64,000 nucleotides of DNA. Source: an uncultured Acholeplasmatales bacterium. GTDB lineage: Bacteria > Bacillota_I > Bacilli_A > Acholeplasmatales > Anaeroplasmataceae. The translations under genes and the position numbers were made by a program. Positions within the stretch are counted from its first letter, which is position 1. The number at the start of each line of letters is the position of its first letter. Shown here one piece after another: positions 45,036-55,172 of this stretch. The stretch spans positions 1-64,000 of the forward strand of contig CALUXR010000006.1 of NCBI GenBank assembly GCA_944324795.1, read 5' to 3'. Under the pieces are notes generated by a model. That model saw only the letters and a program-made list of their open reading frames with translations, did not search any database and was not told the DNA's origin.

Positions 45036-45060
45036 AAAAAAAGACTGTAAAAACAGTCTT
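45036..45060 (-). terminator. Terminator of the 610-aa/lemA operon
   Basis: On the minus strand AAGACTGT, a T4 loop and ACAGTCTT (45060-45041) are followed by seven T, immediately before the ATG of the broken GNAT gene. Confidence 0.88.
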
Positions 45061-45062
45061 GA

Positions 45063-45728
45063 TTAAAAGAATACTCCACGAGCTTGTTGTTTAATTTCTT
45101 GTGATGCTGAAAATGGAATACGTGTTGTATAACCTTGTTCAGCAGCAACAATCATCTTAGTAGGCCATTCTTGAATAGCACTATTCCATGTATAAACAGT
45201 GTCATTATATAATTCACGGGCAGCAGTTATTTCTTTTTGTAAATAACTATTTTGTTTTAAGCATTCTTCAATTTCATCATGAGCTCTTAAATTAGGATAA
45301 TTTTCAAATGCCACATTGATTTGGCCAAATAATTTATCGATATCTTGACTTGTTTGATTTCTAGCAGCATCATTATCGCGCGCACCAGCACGATATTTTG
45401 CAATACTAGTTAAAGTATCTTTATCTAAATCGATAGCTTTATCTAATAATTTAGCGGCATTTTGTAAAATCACTACTCTTTGTTCTAAATAATTATCAAT
45501 TTGTGAAGCATCATGTTGAATTTTTTGTTCTAATTTACGTAAATATGCTTTAGCATTAATTTTCATAAACAAGAAAATTAAACCTGGGATTATAGCTAAA
45601 ACCCACAAAATAATTTGAAAAAATTTAGAACCCCAACCTACTGTTACAGGTATTTGTTTTTGAATAACATTAACATCACGACCATCAGGATTAATAGGAT
45701 CCTTCATTTCATCTAATCCGTTTGCCAT
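45063..45728 (-). CDS. LemA family protein
   Basis: A 221-residue protein with one membrane helix (about 32-54) and a long helical LemA domain (NAKAYLRKLEQKIQHDASQIDNYLEQRV, ENYPNLRAHDEIEECLKQN, EITAARELYNDTVYTWNSAIQEWP). The normal signal-anchor position is preceded by ~30 polar residues. LemA proteins are widespread with no firm biochemical function. It lies 18 nt after a 610-aa membrane protein gene, and the two form an operon closed by a terminator. Confidence 0.9.
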   Translation of the reverse strand: MANGLDEMKDPINPDGRDVNVIQKQIPVTVGWGSKFFQIILWVLAIIPGLIFLFMKINAKAYLRKLEQKIQHDASQIDNYLEQRVVILQNAAKLLDKAIDLDKDTLTSIAKYRAGARDNDAARNQTSQDIDKLFGQINVAFENYPNLRAHDEIEECLKQNSYLQKEITAARELYNDTVYTWNSAIQEWPTKMIVAAEQGYTTRIPFSASQEIKQQARGVFF

Positions 45729-45746
45729 AATAAAATCCTCCTTTAT

Positions 45747-47579
45747 TTATTTAATATTATAATGTTTTTTAATTTCATTTGCAAATGTATTCGCATCATT
45801 CTCGTTAAATCCGTCTTCTCCAACAAAGAAACTAGCAAAATTATGATAGCGAACAACATTGTTATTTATATTAGAATTATTGCTAATATTAGTATTTAAA
45901 TTACTATTGTCATTATTTTTAATCTTACTAAATGCAACATTACTATCTTTTTGACAAGGTATATATTCAAACCAATTAACAGCTACATCATATACACCAC
46001 CATTACGACAAGCAACAGGTACATATGTAGTTCTAGGAATTTTATCATAAGAATAACTTGTAACTTTATATAATTCAGCATCATTAAATTCTTTTATTTT
46101 TTTCGTTTTTAAAATTTGGTTTGTTTTACTTTCAATAGGTCTAAATAAATTAGAATTCATATGATTAATTGAAGCTTCAGCTTCATAATATGTAATTTCA
46201 TCTTCATTTATTTTGCCATCATATAAAGGTGCTTCATTCATTTGATATAGTGGAATTGCTAAAATCGGAGCTAAATCAAAATATAATGAATAAAATTCTC
46301 TTGTAATATCATTAATATAATTATTTTTTAATTCTTCATAATTATAAAGGTTAAAATAATTCGTATATCTTAAATCGATACTACTACTACTATGATTAGA
46401 TACAATATAATTTAGTTTATTTTGTTTTAAAAATCTAAAATCATCACCATAAGTATCAGTTGCACAAATAAGTTCTGTCATATTTTGTTGAGCAAGTGGT
46501 GTAAACAATAATCTAAATTCAGTTTCATTATTACGATCTATTGCATAAAATAAAGCGTCAAAATCGTTATTAGCTAATGCAGTAAAATTCTTACCTTTTT
46601 TAATTGCTTCTTCCGCTCTTTCTTCTATTTCTTTAGTCCTTTTTTTAATCAGTTTTTCAACATCTTTTTCATCATGTTCTAAAGGTAGGCCTGAAGGATT
46701 ACGACTAAATGTTAGTTTAGGAGCGGCCCCATTACCATAAATAATCATTGAATAATTAAAATATTTAGGGGCAGGAGCTGAATAATTAGCTACTAAAGTT
46801 TCTGATTCTGTTACAGTATGCATCTTACCATCACTACCTCTAACTTGTTTCGTCCAAGTTACAACTCTAGTACCTGTATAAGTGTGATTATATAAATCTG
46901 TTCTATTAACTAAAATTCTTAAAAACGGATTTTCACCAACTGTACCACTATAAACATCAACTACAGATTCATTATTACCATAAAACCAATTTAAATCATA
47001 ACTTTCATTTAATAATTTTAATTTCCTTTTATCTACATCTTTATCAAGTTTAATCGTTGTATTTAAATCATTAACAAAATCAATATATTGACTAAAGTCA
47101 AAAGATTCTCTTAAAGGTGCTAAACCTTGCCAAGCCTCATTCACTTTATTTTGATGTTTATTTTTTAATTTCTTTAATTCATTTTCATATTTTTTTATTT
47201 TTTTTCTTAAAACTAAAAAGACTATTAAAAAACATACAACAGCTACAATTATACCAATAACTAAACTTAAAATAGCAAATAAATCAGAATCACCTAAAAC
47301 CATTCTTACAATTCCTAAAATGCTAAATATAACACCAGCAATCCCAAGAATAATTAAGAATATATTTAAAACCTTATGTCCCGAACATTTAAAACTACAA
47401 TTGTCAATTTCATTTTCTAATTTTTTTATTTCAGAATTTAATTTTTTATTATTTTCTGTATCAATATTCGCTTTTTTAGTCAAATTTTCAATTAATTCTT
47501 TAGCTCTTTCACTAACTTTACCCTTTAATTCTTTTTTATAATAATCATAAGGATCAAATTCTAATGCATCATTTTTCAC
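45747..47579 (-). CDS. Large coiled-coil membrane protein paired with LemA, unknown
   Basis: A 610-residue protein starting with GTG (AGAGGTGA box). An N-terminal coiled coil (about 20-60) is followed by two membrane helices (about 70-92 and 100-125) and a second coiled coil (125-150). The large remaining domain has an apparently folded part (about 180-330, with VVTWTKQVRGSDGKMHT), a charged helix (about 315-345), and a C-terminal region ending in an Asn-rich linker and a short tail (NFASFFVGEDGFNENDANTFA). Both termini are probably cytosolic by topology. No family is recognised. Its link to LemA in an operon suggests a joint membrane role. Confidence 0.75.
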   Translation of the reverse strand: MKNDALEFDPYDYYKKELKGKVSERAKELIENLTKKANIDTENNKKLNSEIKKLENEIDNCSFKCSGHKVLNIFLIILGIAGVIFSILGIVRMVLGDSDLFAILSLVIGIIVAVVCFLIVFLVLRKKIKKYENELKKLKNKHQNKVNEAWQGLAPLRESFDFSQYIDFVNDLNTTIKLDKDVDKRKLKLLNESYDLNWFYGNNESVVDVYSGTVGENPFLRILVNRTDLYNHTYTGTRVVTWTKQVRGSDGKMHTVTESETLVANYSAPAPKYFNYSMIIYGNGAAPKLTFSRNPSGLPLEHDEKDVEKLIKKRTKEIEERAEEAIKKGKNFTALANNDFDALFYAIDRNNETEFRLLFTPLAQQNMTELICATDTYGDDFRFLKQNKLNYIVSNHSSSSIDLRYTNYFNLYNYEELKNNYINDITREFYSLYFDLAPILAIPLYQMNEAPLYDGKINEDEITYYEAEASINHMNSNLFRPIESKTNQILKTKKIKEFNDAELYKVTSYSYDKIPRTTYVPVACRNGGVYDVAVNWFEYIPCQKDSNVAFSKIKNNDNSNLNTNISNNSNINNNVVRYHNFASFFVGEDGFNENDANTFANEIKKHYNIK

Positions 47580-47627
47580 GCTATCACCTCTTGTTTTAAT
47601 TCTAACATATTATATTAATTAAATACA

Positions 47628-48302
47628 TTAATTTTTATTAATAATATCTAAAATAACATAGCGAGCTATTAATATTCCAGCAATACTAGGAACAAAACTA
47701 ATGCTTGAAATAACTCTATTACTTGTTTTAATAGGTAATTCTTCACTATATAATACCATTAAATCCGAAATATTTAATTCTTTTAATTTATAACGCATTA
47801 CTTTAGCTAAAGGACATACTTTAGTTTGATTGATTTTACTAATTTTAAATTTCGTAGGATCTAATTTATTTCCTGTCCCCATCGAACTTATAATTCTAAT
47901 ATTATTAGCATATGCATATCTAATAATAGCTATTTTAGCAGAAACATCATCAACCGCATCTATAAAATAATCATAATCATTAGGGATTTTATTTATATTG
48001 TCCTCAGTAATTTTAAAATTATATTCATGAATTATTAAATTATCATTAATATCTTTTAATCTTTCCTTCATAACAACAACTTTATTTTTACCTATTGTTG
48101 AATCAAGTGCGATGATTTGTCTATTTTTATTAGAATTAGTTATTATATCAAAATCACAAATACCAATCTCTTTAATACCAGAACGTACTAACATTTCACA
48201 AACATAACCACCAACTCCACCAAGACCAAAAACTAAAACTTTTTTAGTTTGAATTTTTAAAAAATCTTCTTCACCTATTAAGGCTATTTCTCTTTCAAAC
48301 AT
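47628..48302 (-). CDS. tcdA: tRNA threonylcarbamoyladenosine dehydratase
   Basis: A 224-residue E1-like ThiF-fold enzyme that cyclises t6A37 to ct6A in tRNAs. The nucleotide loop VLVFGLGGVGGYVCEMLVRSGI, the NRQIIALDSTIGK stretch, and SSMGTGNKLDPTKFKIS followed by KVCPLAKVMRYKLKE are typical of TcdA. It overlaps the 3' end of the ttcA-like gene by 19 nt. Its supporting partners (such as CsdE/CsdL homologues) are not near. Confidence 0.88.
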   Translation of the reverse strand: MFEREIALIGEEDFLKIQTKKVLVFGLGGVGGYVCEMLVRSGIKEIGICDFDIITNSNKNRQIIALDSTIGKNKVVVMKERLKDINDNLIIHEYNFKITEDNINKIPNDYDYFIDAVDDVSAKIAIIRYAYANNIRIISSMGTGNKLDPTKFKISKINQTKVCPLAKVMRYKLKELNISDLMVLYSEELPIKTSNRVISSISFVPSIAGILIARYVILDIINKN

Positions 48303-49126
48303 GTTTGCTCCTTTTCTTGATACATAGTATTAAAATCGTAATAAATACGCTCTTTATAATAACCATTTAAAGTATCTAGATTGACATTTTCTAAAGATTT
48401 AAAAATATTATTTGGTATCAAAGGATTCATTTTCTTTAAACCTTTAATGATATTTTTTACTTCTAAACGTTTAGAATCAAAATTATTATTGCTATCACTA
48501 AATTTACATGCACAATTAATAAATTCTAATTCATTATATTTTACAAAATTAATAATGTCTTGTTCATGAATTAAATACATAGGTCTAATAAGTTCTAAAC
48601 CTTTATAATTATCACTTATTAATTTAGGAGGCATAGCTTGCATCATACCATTATAAAACATACTTAAAAATAAAGTTTCGATAACATCATCAAAATGATG
48701 ACCTAAGGCAATTTTATTACATTTTAATCTTTCAGCTTGTTTATATAAGAAACCTCTACGCATTCTTGCACATAAAAAGCAAGGTTTACCACCTTTTAAA
48801 TCACTTATTGCAAAAATATCTGAATCTACTATTTCGGCCTTAATATTTAAAAGTTTTAAATTATTAATTATTTTTTCTCTAACTTCTTTTTTATAACCTG
48901 GGTCCATAACTAAACAAGTATATGAAAAAGGGAAATCACTATGCTTATGAAGTTCTTCCATTAATTTAGCTAGTAAAAATGAATCTTTACCACCAGACAT
49001 ACAAACTAATATATGGTCATTAGGAGCCAATAAATTATATTTTTTTAAACCTTGAATAAAAGGAGCCCAAATCTTTTTGCGATAGGTAGTAATTATACTT
49101 CTTTCTACTAATTGATATTTTTCCAT
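48284..49126 (-). CDS. ttcA: TtcA-like tRNA 2-thiocytidine synthetase
   Basis: A 280-residue PP-loop ATPase. SGGKDSFLL is the ATP-pyrophosphatase motif. Two cysteine pairs, CFLCARMRRG and the NCACK segment, are as expected for iron-sulfur-dependent TtcA-type enzymes, and HHFDDVIETLFLSMFYNG is conserved. It would thiolate C32 of tRNA. Symbol given by family likeness. It is followed by tcdA with overlap, so both are tRNA modification genes, and it lies 5 nt after malQ. Confidence 0.85.
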   Translation of the reverse strand: MEKYQLVERSIITTYRKKIWAPFIQGLKKYNLLAPNDHILVCMSGGKDSFLLAKLMEELHKHSDFPFSYTCLVMDPGYKKEVREKIINNLKLLNIKAEIVDSDIFAISDLKGGKPCFLCARMRRGFLYKQAERLKCNKIALGHHFDDVIETLFLSMFYNGMMQAMPPKLISDNYKGLELIRPMYLIHEQDIINFVKYNELEFINCACKFSDSNNNFDSKRLEVKNIIKGLKKMNPLIPNNIFKSLENVNLDTLNGYYKERIYYDFNTMYQEKEQTCLKEK

Positions 49127-49131
49127 ATATT

Positions 49132-50613
49132 TTACCTATTATATTTTTCTACTAATTTCTTTATTTTTTTAGAAATATTTAATTTAAAATCAGTACTTTT
49201 AGCCATATAAGACCAATTATTTAAAGAAATAGTTGAAGGATGATTCATCCTTGCCTCTTCACCTAAATGCATAATATCCTGCCAAGGAATAATACAAATA
49301 TCAGCTTTCGATGCAAAAGCTAATTCAATAATTTTATCAATTAGATCATCAACACTTTTAATATTTGTATTAATTTTTAATAATTTTAATTCCTTAACTA
49401 AATCATTAATTAAAATATTTCTACTATATTCACTAAGACTTGTAATATAACCTTTAAGAGGTGAATTATCATGTGTACCAGTATAGCAAACATAGTTAGA
49501 TGAAGAAAAATTAGATGGTTTATGTTCATTGTTAATATTACCATCAAAAGCAAATTCTAAAACTTTCATACCTGGATAACCAGATGATTTTAATAATTTA
49601 CGAACGCTATCATCTATTTCACCTAAATCTTCAGCTATTATTTTTAAATCCAAAATATCTTTAAACAAGGCTAATTTTGGGCCGTTTACCCATTTGCCAT
49701 TACGAGCTGTATCTTCACCTGAAGGTATTGAATAATATCTATCTAAACCTCTAAAATGATCTATTCTTAAATAATCAAAATATTGAAATTCATCTTTTAT
49801 TCTATTATGCCACCATTTATAATTATCTTTTGCCATATAATGCCAATTATAAAGTGGATTCCCCCACAATTGACCATCACTACTAAAAGCATCAGGCGGA
49901 CATCCGGCAACTCTTGTCATTTTATGTTCTTTATCTAATTGAAATAATTCCTTATGAAAATAAACATCAGCACTATCATAACCAAGATATAAAGGAATAT
50001 CGCCAATTAATTCAATTCCTTTTTTATTAGCATATTCTTTTAATTTTCGCCATTGAATATTAAATATATATTGAGTAAATATATAAAATAAATAAGTGTC
50101 TTTAAAATTAATTAATATTTTATCCTCAATTTCTTTATTAAAATTCTTATATTCACCAGGCCATAAATTAAAAGGTTTAAAATTAAATCTTTCTTTTAAA
50201 GTCATATATAATGCATATTCATGATATTTTTTACTATTAACAAATTCACTAAATTTTTTAGTTGGAGAATAATTAATATATGCTTCTTTTAAACATAATA
50301 CTTTATATTTAAATTGCATTTCATAATCTACTTTTTCGCCTTTTTTAAATGGCATATCTCTTAAAAATTCAGGACTTATTAAACCCATATTTACTAAATC
50401 ATCTAGATCAATTAAATAATAATTACGAGCATTACTTGAATTAGCTTGATATGGTGAATCACCATAACCAGTCGGATATAGTGGTAAAACTTGCCATAAT
50501 TTAATTTTAGAATCAGCTAAAAAATCAACAAATTTATAACTTTCTTCACCAATAGTTCCAATCCCATATTTACCTGGTAAACTTGTAATATGTAATAATA
50601 TTCCTGCCTTCAT
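49132..50613 (-). CDS. malQ: 4-alpha-glucanotransferase (amylomaltase)
   Basis: MalQ transfers maltodextrin chains and releases glucose. The 493-residue GH77 enzyme has LHITSLPGKYGIGTIG, LPLYPTGYGDSPYQANSS, the nucleophile region YLRIDHFRGLDRYY, IAEDLGEIDDSVRKLL and YTGTHDNSPLKGY with the other catalytic acids. The ATG at 50613 has GGAGG 9 nt upstream, encoded by the end of pepF; the ATG at 50622 directly abuts that box. No other glycogen or maltose gene is in the window. Confidence 0.94.
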   Translation of the reverse strand: MKAGILLHITSLPGKYGIGTIGEESYKFVDFLADSKIKLWQVLPLYPTGYGDSPYQANSSNARNYYLIDLDDLVNMGLISPEFLRDMPFKKGEKVDYEMQFKYKVLCLKEAYINYSPTKKFSEFVNSKKYHEYALYMTLKERFNFKPFNLWPGEYKNFNKEIEDKILINFKDTYLFYIFTQYIFNIQWRKLKEYANKKGIELIGDIPLYLGYDSADVYFHKELFQLDKEHKMTRVAGCPPDAFSSDGQLWGNPLYNWHYMAKDNYKWWHNRIKDEFQYFDYLRIDHFRGLDRYYSIPSGEDTARNGKWVNGPKLALFKDILDLKIIAEDLGEIDDSVRKLLKSSGYPGMKVLEFAFDGNINNEHKPSNFSSSNYVCYTGTHDNSPLKGYITSLSEYSRNILINDLVKELKLLKINTNIKSVDDLIDKIIELAFASKADICIIPWQDIMHLGEEARMNHPSTISLNNWSYMAKSTDFKLNISKKIKKLVEKYNR

Positions 50614-50614
50614 C

Positions 50615-52378
50615 TTATTCATCCTCCTTTAAAGCTTCTTCTAGTTCATCTACTAAAAAACTTAATCTCTTGCATACTGCCATAAAAGCTTCTTCTTTTT
50701 CTAAATCGACTCCAGCTAATCTAACTAAATTAAGTGGGTAATTAGCTCCACCAGCTTTTAATAAATTCAAATAATCATCTAAAGCCGATTTATCTTTTTT
50801 AACTCTTTCATAAATGGCTAAACTTGCTGCATAACTTGTAGCATATTGATAAACATAAAAAGGCGTATTAAATAAATGTGGAATATAAGCCCAAACATAT
50901 TGTTTTAAAGGTTCTTCTTCTAAATTTAAACCATAATATTTTAAATAAAGTTCTTTCATAATTTCACTTAATGTAAAACTTGTAATTGGCCTTCCTTCAC
51001 TAACTAATTTATGGGCTTCATATTCATAAGTTGCAAATAAAGTTTGTCTATAAAAAGTACTAATTATATTATCTATTTCTTTTTGTAATAAAGCTATTCT
51101 TGTATTATTAGAAATATCTTCTGAAAGTAAATAATCTAGTAATAATGCTTCATTAAATGTAGAAGCAATTTCGGCAACAAATATAACATAATTACTTGTT
51201 TCATAAGGCTGTGTTTCATTAGCGAATAAAGAATGCATTGAATGGCCTGCTTCATGAGCTAATGTAAAGACACTATCAAGATTATTATTATGATTTAACA
51301 TAATAAAATTACCACATTCATAAGAACATGTAGAAAATGCTCCACCTCTTTTACCATCTTGAGGTAAAACATCAACTCTACCAAGTTCTAAAACTTTATG
51401 AGCTTTCTTTTCAAATTCACCACCTATTTTTTTAACAGCAGCAAAAAACATTTTTTTAGCTTCTTCATAATCATATATTTTATCATCTTTAACAAATGTT
51501 AAAAAACGATCATAAGTATGTAATTTATCTAATTTAAAATATTTTTTACGCATATTATAATATTTTTTAAGCGCTGAAGTATTACTTTTAGCCACATTCA
51601 TCAAATTTAAATAAACTTGAATATTAATATTATTTTTAGCTAAATGACTTTCTAAAATAGAATTATAATTTCTAGCTTTCATATTAGCTAATTCAGTTTG
51701 CATAATATAATTATAAATACTAGCAAATGTCGTTTTATGTTCATCAAAATAACTATAAATGATATTAAATACTTTTTCTCTATCTTCTTGTAATTTTAAG
51801 TTTTGTAAATAATAATTAAAATTGTTTTTATTAACTAAAATCTTACTACCATCATTTAAAATAACTTCATTACTTTTAGCATCAGCTGTTGCTAAAGCAT
51901 TATATAGTCTGTTATAACCATTAAATGTTTCACTATATTTAGCTAATAAATTTTCACTATTACTATCTAAAATATGACTTTGACCTAAAAATAATTTATG
52001 AAAATAATATTGATAACTTTCTAAACTTTTATCATTATCAATGAAATTTAAAATCTTATCATACCCGATACTAATAAGTTCAGGTTCAGCAAAACTTAAA
52101 AGATTATTAATATCACTAAATAAATTATTAACATAACTATATAGTTCTTGATTTTTAATATCTTTAGAATTTTTACTATATTTTAAATTAGCATATATAG
52201 CAATTTTTTCTAAATTGATACTTAATTTCTTTTCCTTATTTAAAAATTCTTTAAAATAAGTAATTTCATGTAATTTATTCTTTAATTTATTGATTTGATT
52301 AGCTTCATCTAATACAGATTCACATGCTTTATTAAATAATTCTTCATTTTTAAAAATAAGTGTATAATCCCAATTCAT
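50615..52378 (-). CDS. pepF: Oligoendopeptidase F (M3 peptidase)
   Basis: A 587-residue zinc peptidase that degrades oligopeptides in the cytoplasm. The HExxH motif is in TLAHEAGHSMHSLFAN, followed by the downstream glutamate in VAEIASTFNEALLLD. FSTCSYECGNFIMLNH and the C-terminal YVWAYIPHLFNTPFYVYQYATS are family-typical. Its last codons form the malQ ribosome binding site. It begins the unit pepF-malQ-ttcA-tcdA and is divergent from tmcAL. Confidence 0.93.
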   Translation of the reverse strand: MNWDYTLIFKNEELFNKACESVLDEANQINKLKNKLHEITYFKEFLNKEKKLSINLEKIAIYANLKYSKNSKDIKNQELYSYVNNLFSDINNLLSFAEPELISIGYDKILNFIDNDKSLESYQYYFHKLFLGQSHILDSNSENLLAKYSETFNGYNRLYNALATADAKSNEVILNDGSKILVNKNNFNYYLQNLKLQEDREKVFNIIYSYFDEHKTTFASIYNYIMQTELANMKARNYNSILESHLAKNNINIQVYLNLMNVAKSNTSALKKYYNMRKKYFKLDKLHTYDRFLTFVKDDKIYDYEEAKKMFFAAVKKIGGEFEKKAHKVLELGRVDVLPQDGKRGGAFSTCSYECGNFIMLNHNNNLDSVFTLAHEAGHSMHSLFANETQPYETSNYVIFVAEIASTFNEALLLDYLLSEDISNNTRIALLQKEIDNIISTFYRQTLFATYEYEAHKLVSEGRPITSFTLSEIMKELYLKYYGLNLEEEPLKQYVWAYIPHLFNTPFYVYQYATSYAASLAIYERVKKDKSALDDYLNLLKAGGANYPLNLVRLAGVDLEKEEAFMAVCKRLSFLVDELEEALKEDE

Positions 52379-52432
52379 TATATACCTCCAAAAATACTTA
52401 ATTTAGCTTTATTATAACATTTTTAAACCTAA

Positions 52433-52461
52433 TATACAAAATAAATATATTTTGTTATAAT
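52433..52461 (+). promoter_or_regulatory. Probable promoter of tmcAL
   Basis: TATACA (52433-52438) and a perfect TATAAT (52456-52461) are 17 bp apart. The start would lie about 12 nt before the ATG, leaving a very short leader. Confidence 0.55.
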
Positions 52462-52479
52462 AGATTAGGACGTGATAAT

Positions 52480-53550
52480 ATGAATATAGTTGGAACTATT
52501 TGTGAATATAATCCTTTTCATAATGGTCATTTATATCAACTAAAAAAAATAAAAGAATTAGAAAACCCTGATATTTTAATTGTAGTTTTATCATCATATT
52601 TTACTATGCGGGGAGACTTATCACTACATTTACCTAAAACAAAAGCAAGATATGCTTTAAATGAATGTGATATTGTAATATCTTTACCGAGTGTTCTTGC
52701 TTGTAATAATGCTACTAGATTTGCTGATTATGCTGTATTAGAATTAAATAAATTAAAAGTAAATAAAATATATTGTGGTAGTGAATCAAATGATATTAAT
52801 CTAATTAAAAATAAAATTATAGATTTAAATCAACAACAAAAAAATAAAGGTGAAAATTATAAAAAATTCACCCAAAATATCTTAAATTTACCTCCAAATG
52901 ATTTATTAGCCTATTCTTATTTAAAAGCTATTTATGATAATAAATTAAATATTGAATTAAAATTAATTAAAAGAATTGGCGATAATCATGAAGTATCTAT
53001 TCCAAATGATGATTTTTATACATCAAGTAGCGCAATCAGAACTAATTTAAATTTAATTAATAAATATTGTCCTAAATATGTATCTAAAGATGTCTTAAAT
53101 TATGAATTATTATTTCCATATTTTAAATATATGATGTTTAATTATAATAATTTTGATAATATTTTATTTATAAATGATGGAATTCATAAACATCTTTTAA
53201 ATAATTTAAATAAAGTTAATTCATTTAAAGAGTTAATAGAATTATCTACTAATTCATATTTTACTAAAACTAAGATTAAAAGAGCCATCTTTTATTTATT
53301 ATTTAATATAGAAAAAACAGATTTAAATTATAATACTTCTTATATTTTAGGATTTAATAATAAAGGCAAAGAATATTTAAATAATATAAAAAAAGATATT
53401 AATATTATTACTAATAATAAATTAAATATTAATAATGTTTTAAATTATGAAATAAAAATAGCTAATATATTATCTTATATTTATAATAAACCTATATTAG
53501 ATGAAGAATTAGATAAACCAATAATTATAAAAAACAGAGTGCTTTTTTAA
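52480..53550 (+). CDS. tmcAL: tRNA-Met cytidine acetate ligase
   Basis: A 356-residue protein of the YlbM/DUF795 family that acetylates C34 of elongator tRNA-Met using acetate and ATP. The N-terminal nucleotidyltransferase-like motif ICEYNPFHNGHLYQLKK and the loop SSYFTMRGDLSLH are typical, as is TSSSAIRTNL later on. The C-terminal half is Asn/Lys/Leu-rich and diverged. It is one of the few plus-strand genes. Confidence 0.92.
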   Translation: MNIVGTICEYNPFHNGHLYQLKKIKELENPDILIVVLSSYFTMRGDLSLHLPKTKARYALNECDIVISLPSVLACNNATRFADYAVLELNKLKVNKIYCGSESNDINLIKNKIIDLNQQQKNKGENYKKFTQNILNLPPNDLLAYSYLKAIYDNKLNIELKLIKRIGDNHEVSIPNDDFYTSSSAIRTNLNLINKYCPKYVSKDVLNYELLFPYFKYMMFNYNNFDNILFINDGIHKHLLNNLNKVNSFKELIELSTNSYFTKTKIKRAIFYLLFNIEKTDLNYNTSYILGFNNKGKEYLNNIKKDINIITNNKLNINNVLNYEIKIANILSYIYNKPILDEELDKPIIIKNRVLF

Positions 53551-53564
53551 ACACTCTATTTTTT
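53536..53564 (+). terminator. Terminator of tmcAL
   Basis: AGAGTG (53536-53541) pairs with CACTCT (53552-53557) around a 10-nt loop, followed by a T-run. It lies between convergent genes. Confidence 0.75.
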
Positions 53565-53567
53565 ATA

Positions 53568-55148
53568 TTAACAATTTAAAATATCACTAAATTCCTTAAC
53601 AGTATTAACTCTTTTAAATACACCTTCATTTATATCGTCCATATAATAAACATTAATAGATGAAGGCTTAACTATAAAACTTGCCTCATAAACATTTGTT
53701 TTTAAAGCTTTATAGCCATAAGTAGTACCATTGTTATAAAAATCAGATATTACTAATATTAAATTTCCATCTTCAAATTTAATATCACTATTATATCTTA
53801 AATAAACTAAATCATAATAATATGATGAATTATTGATAAATGAATTGGAATAGGTTTTTGAAATTTTATCATAAAAATCATAATTAAATTCATAAAATTT
53901 ACCTATTAAATTTAAATCTAAATAATGAATCTTACTATTCATTAAAGGAATATATGATTCATATACTGTATCGCTTAAATCTTCATCTTCTATTTCTACT
54001 TTAGCATAAAAATTCTTATCATAATAATATAATTCATCTTTATTATCACTAATACTTGGATTATCTATATAAGTTGAATTGTTAAATATAGCACTAATAA
54101 TTGGTAATCCTATATAAAAACAATAACCTCTATAAGTCTTATTATTATTTTCATCATAAGTATATAAAGAACCATCTGTTTTATTAGCTACTTCTATTAT
54201 TTCATAATCTGGTAAACTTAGATTATGTAAATCTGTTAACGATAATATTTCACATGAATTTATAGATGCATCCATAGCACTAAATTTATCAACTTTTAAT
54301 TCTAATTTAGCATTATTAATAGCTCCACTTAATAATAATAAATTACTTTCTGAATTAATTTTAACAATTTTATTATTACTATTTATCGCAAATGGCATTA
54401 TATTAAAATAACTATCTATTTTACTAATATTTATTTCAATATCTTTTTCTAAATTATTAAAGGCATATTCACCAATACCTTTAACTTTATATCCCTTTAC
54501 TTCACTAGGAATATTTATAACATCCATATCTTTAGCAAGTCCTACAACATAAAAACCTGGAGTTTTAAAAAAATCTATTATATCGCCAGAAAATGAATCA
54601 AATGTATATAAATCATTAAAGGGTAGGCCACCATATATAGAACTTAAACCATATATTTTTCCTTCACCAATTGATGAATTAATGTGATATGTTCTATTAA
54701 AATAATAAGTATTATACATATAATATCTTTCAAAATTATTTTTATGATAAAAAATATGATCATTTAATTTATAATTTCTAACATTTATAAGATAATTATC
54801 AAAGTATTGATCAAGATTATTAGAATCTATAGTAATTTCACTAGGTTCATCATATTTTATAACACAATATTCATTATTTAAATATTTTTCTTGGGCACCA
54901 ATCATATCTGTAAAATAAATACTATGAACTTGATAATTATCATTTTTATCAAAATTAAAAGGTTCTATCACTGCTGTATTAAATATTCGTTCACCTTTAT
55001 CATTATTAATATAATTGCTATAATCTTTAAAATATTGATATTTAATACCGTCAACACTTATAATATCTCCATCATTATAAGTTTTATTACAACTACATAT
55101 TACTACTAAAAACAATAAGCTAAGTATAAATATGGCTTTTTTACGCAT
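53568..55148 (-). CDS. Lipoprotein with BspA-like leucine-rich repeat segment
   Basis: A 526-residue protein with a signal peptide ending in the lipobox VICSC (lipidated Cys20). The mature part is Asn/Tyr/Asp-rich. One stretch near the middle (VINIPSEVKGYKVKGIGEYAFNN) is typical of the BspA-like (LRR_5) repeats of surface proteins in gut bacteria. Further sheet-like segments follow without recognisable domains. It is 24 nt downstream of the 750-aa secreted protein gene, probably in the same operon. Surface adhesion or binding is an inference. Confidence 0.75.
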   Translation of the reverse strand: MRKKAIFILSLLFLVVICSCNKTYNDGDIISVDGIKYQYFKDYSNYINNDKGERIFNTAVIEPFNFDKNDNYQVHSIYFTDMIGAQEKYLNNEYCVIKYDEPSEITIDSNNLDQYFDNYLINVRNYKLNDHIFYHKNNFERYYMYNTYYFNRTYHINSSIGEGKIYGLSSIYGGLPFNDLYTFDSFSGDIIDFFKTPGFYVVGLAKDMDVINIPSEVKGYKVKGIGEYAFNNLEKDIEINISKIDSYFNIMPFAINSNNKIVKINSESNLLLLSGAINNAKLELKVDKFSAMDASINSCEILSLTDLHNLSLPDYEIIEVANKTDGSLYTYDENNNKTYRGYCFYIGLPIISAIFNNSTYIDNPSISDNKDELYYYDKNFYAKVEIEDEDLSDTVYESYIPLMNSKIHYLDLNLIGKFYEFNYDFYDKISKTYSNSFINNSSYYYDLVYLRYNSDIKFEDGNLILVISDFYNNGTTYGYKALKTNVYEASFIVKPSSINVYYMDDINEGVFKRVNTVKEFSDILNC

Positions 55149-55172
55149 TTTTTCACCCCTAAAATAAATTTT

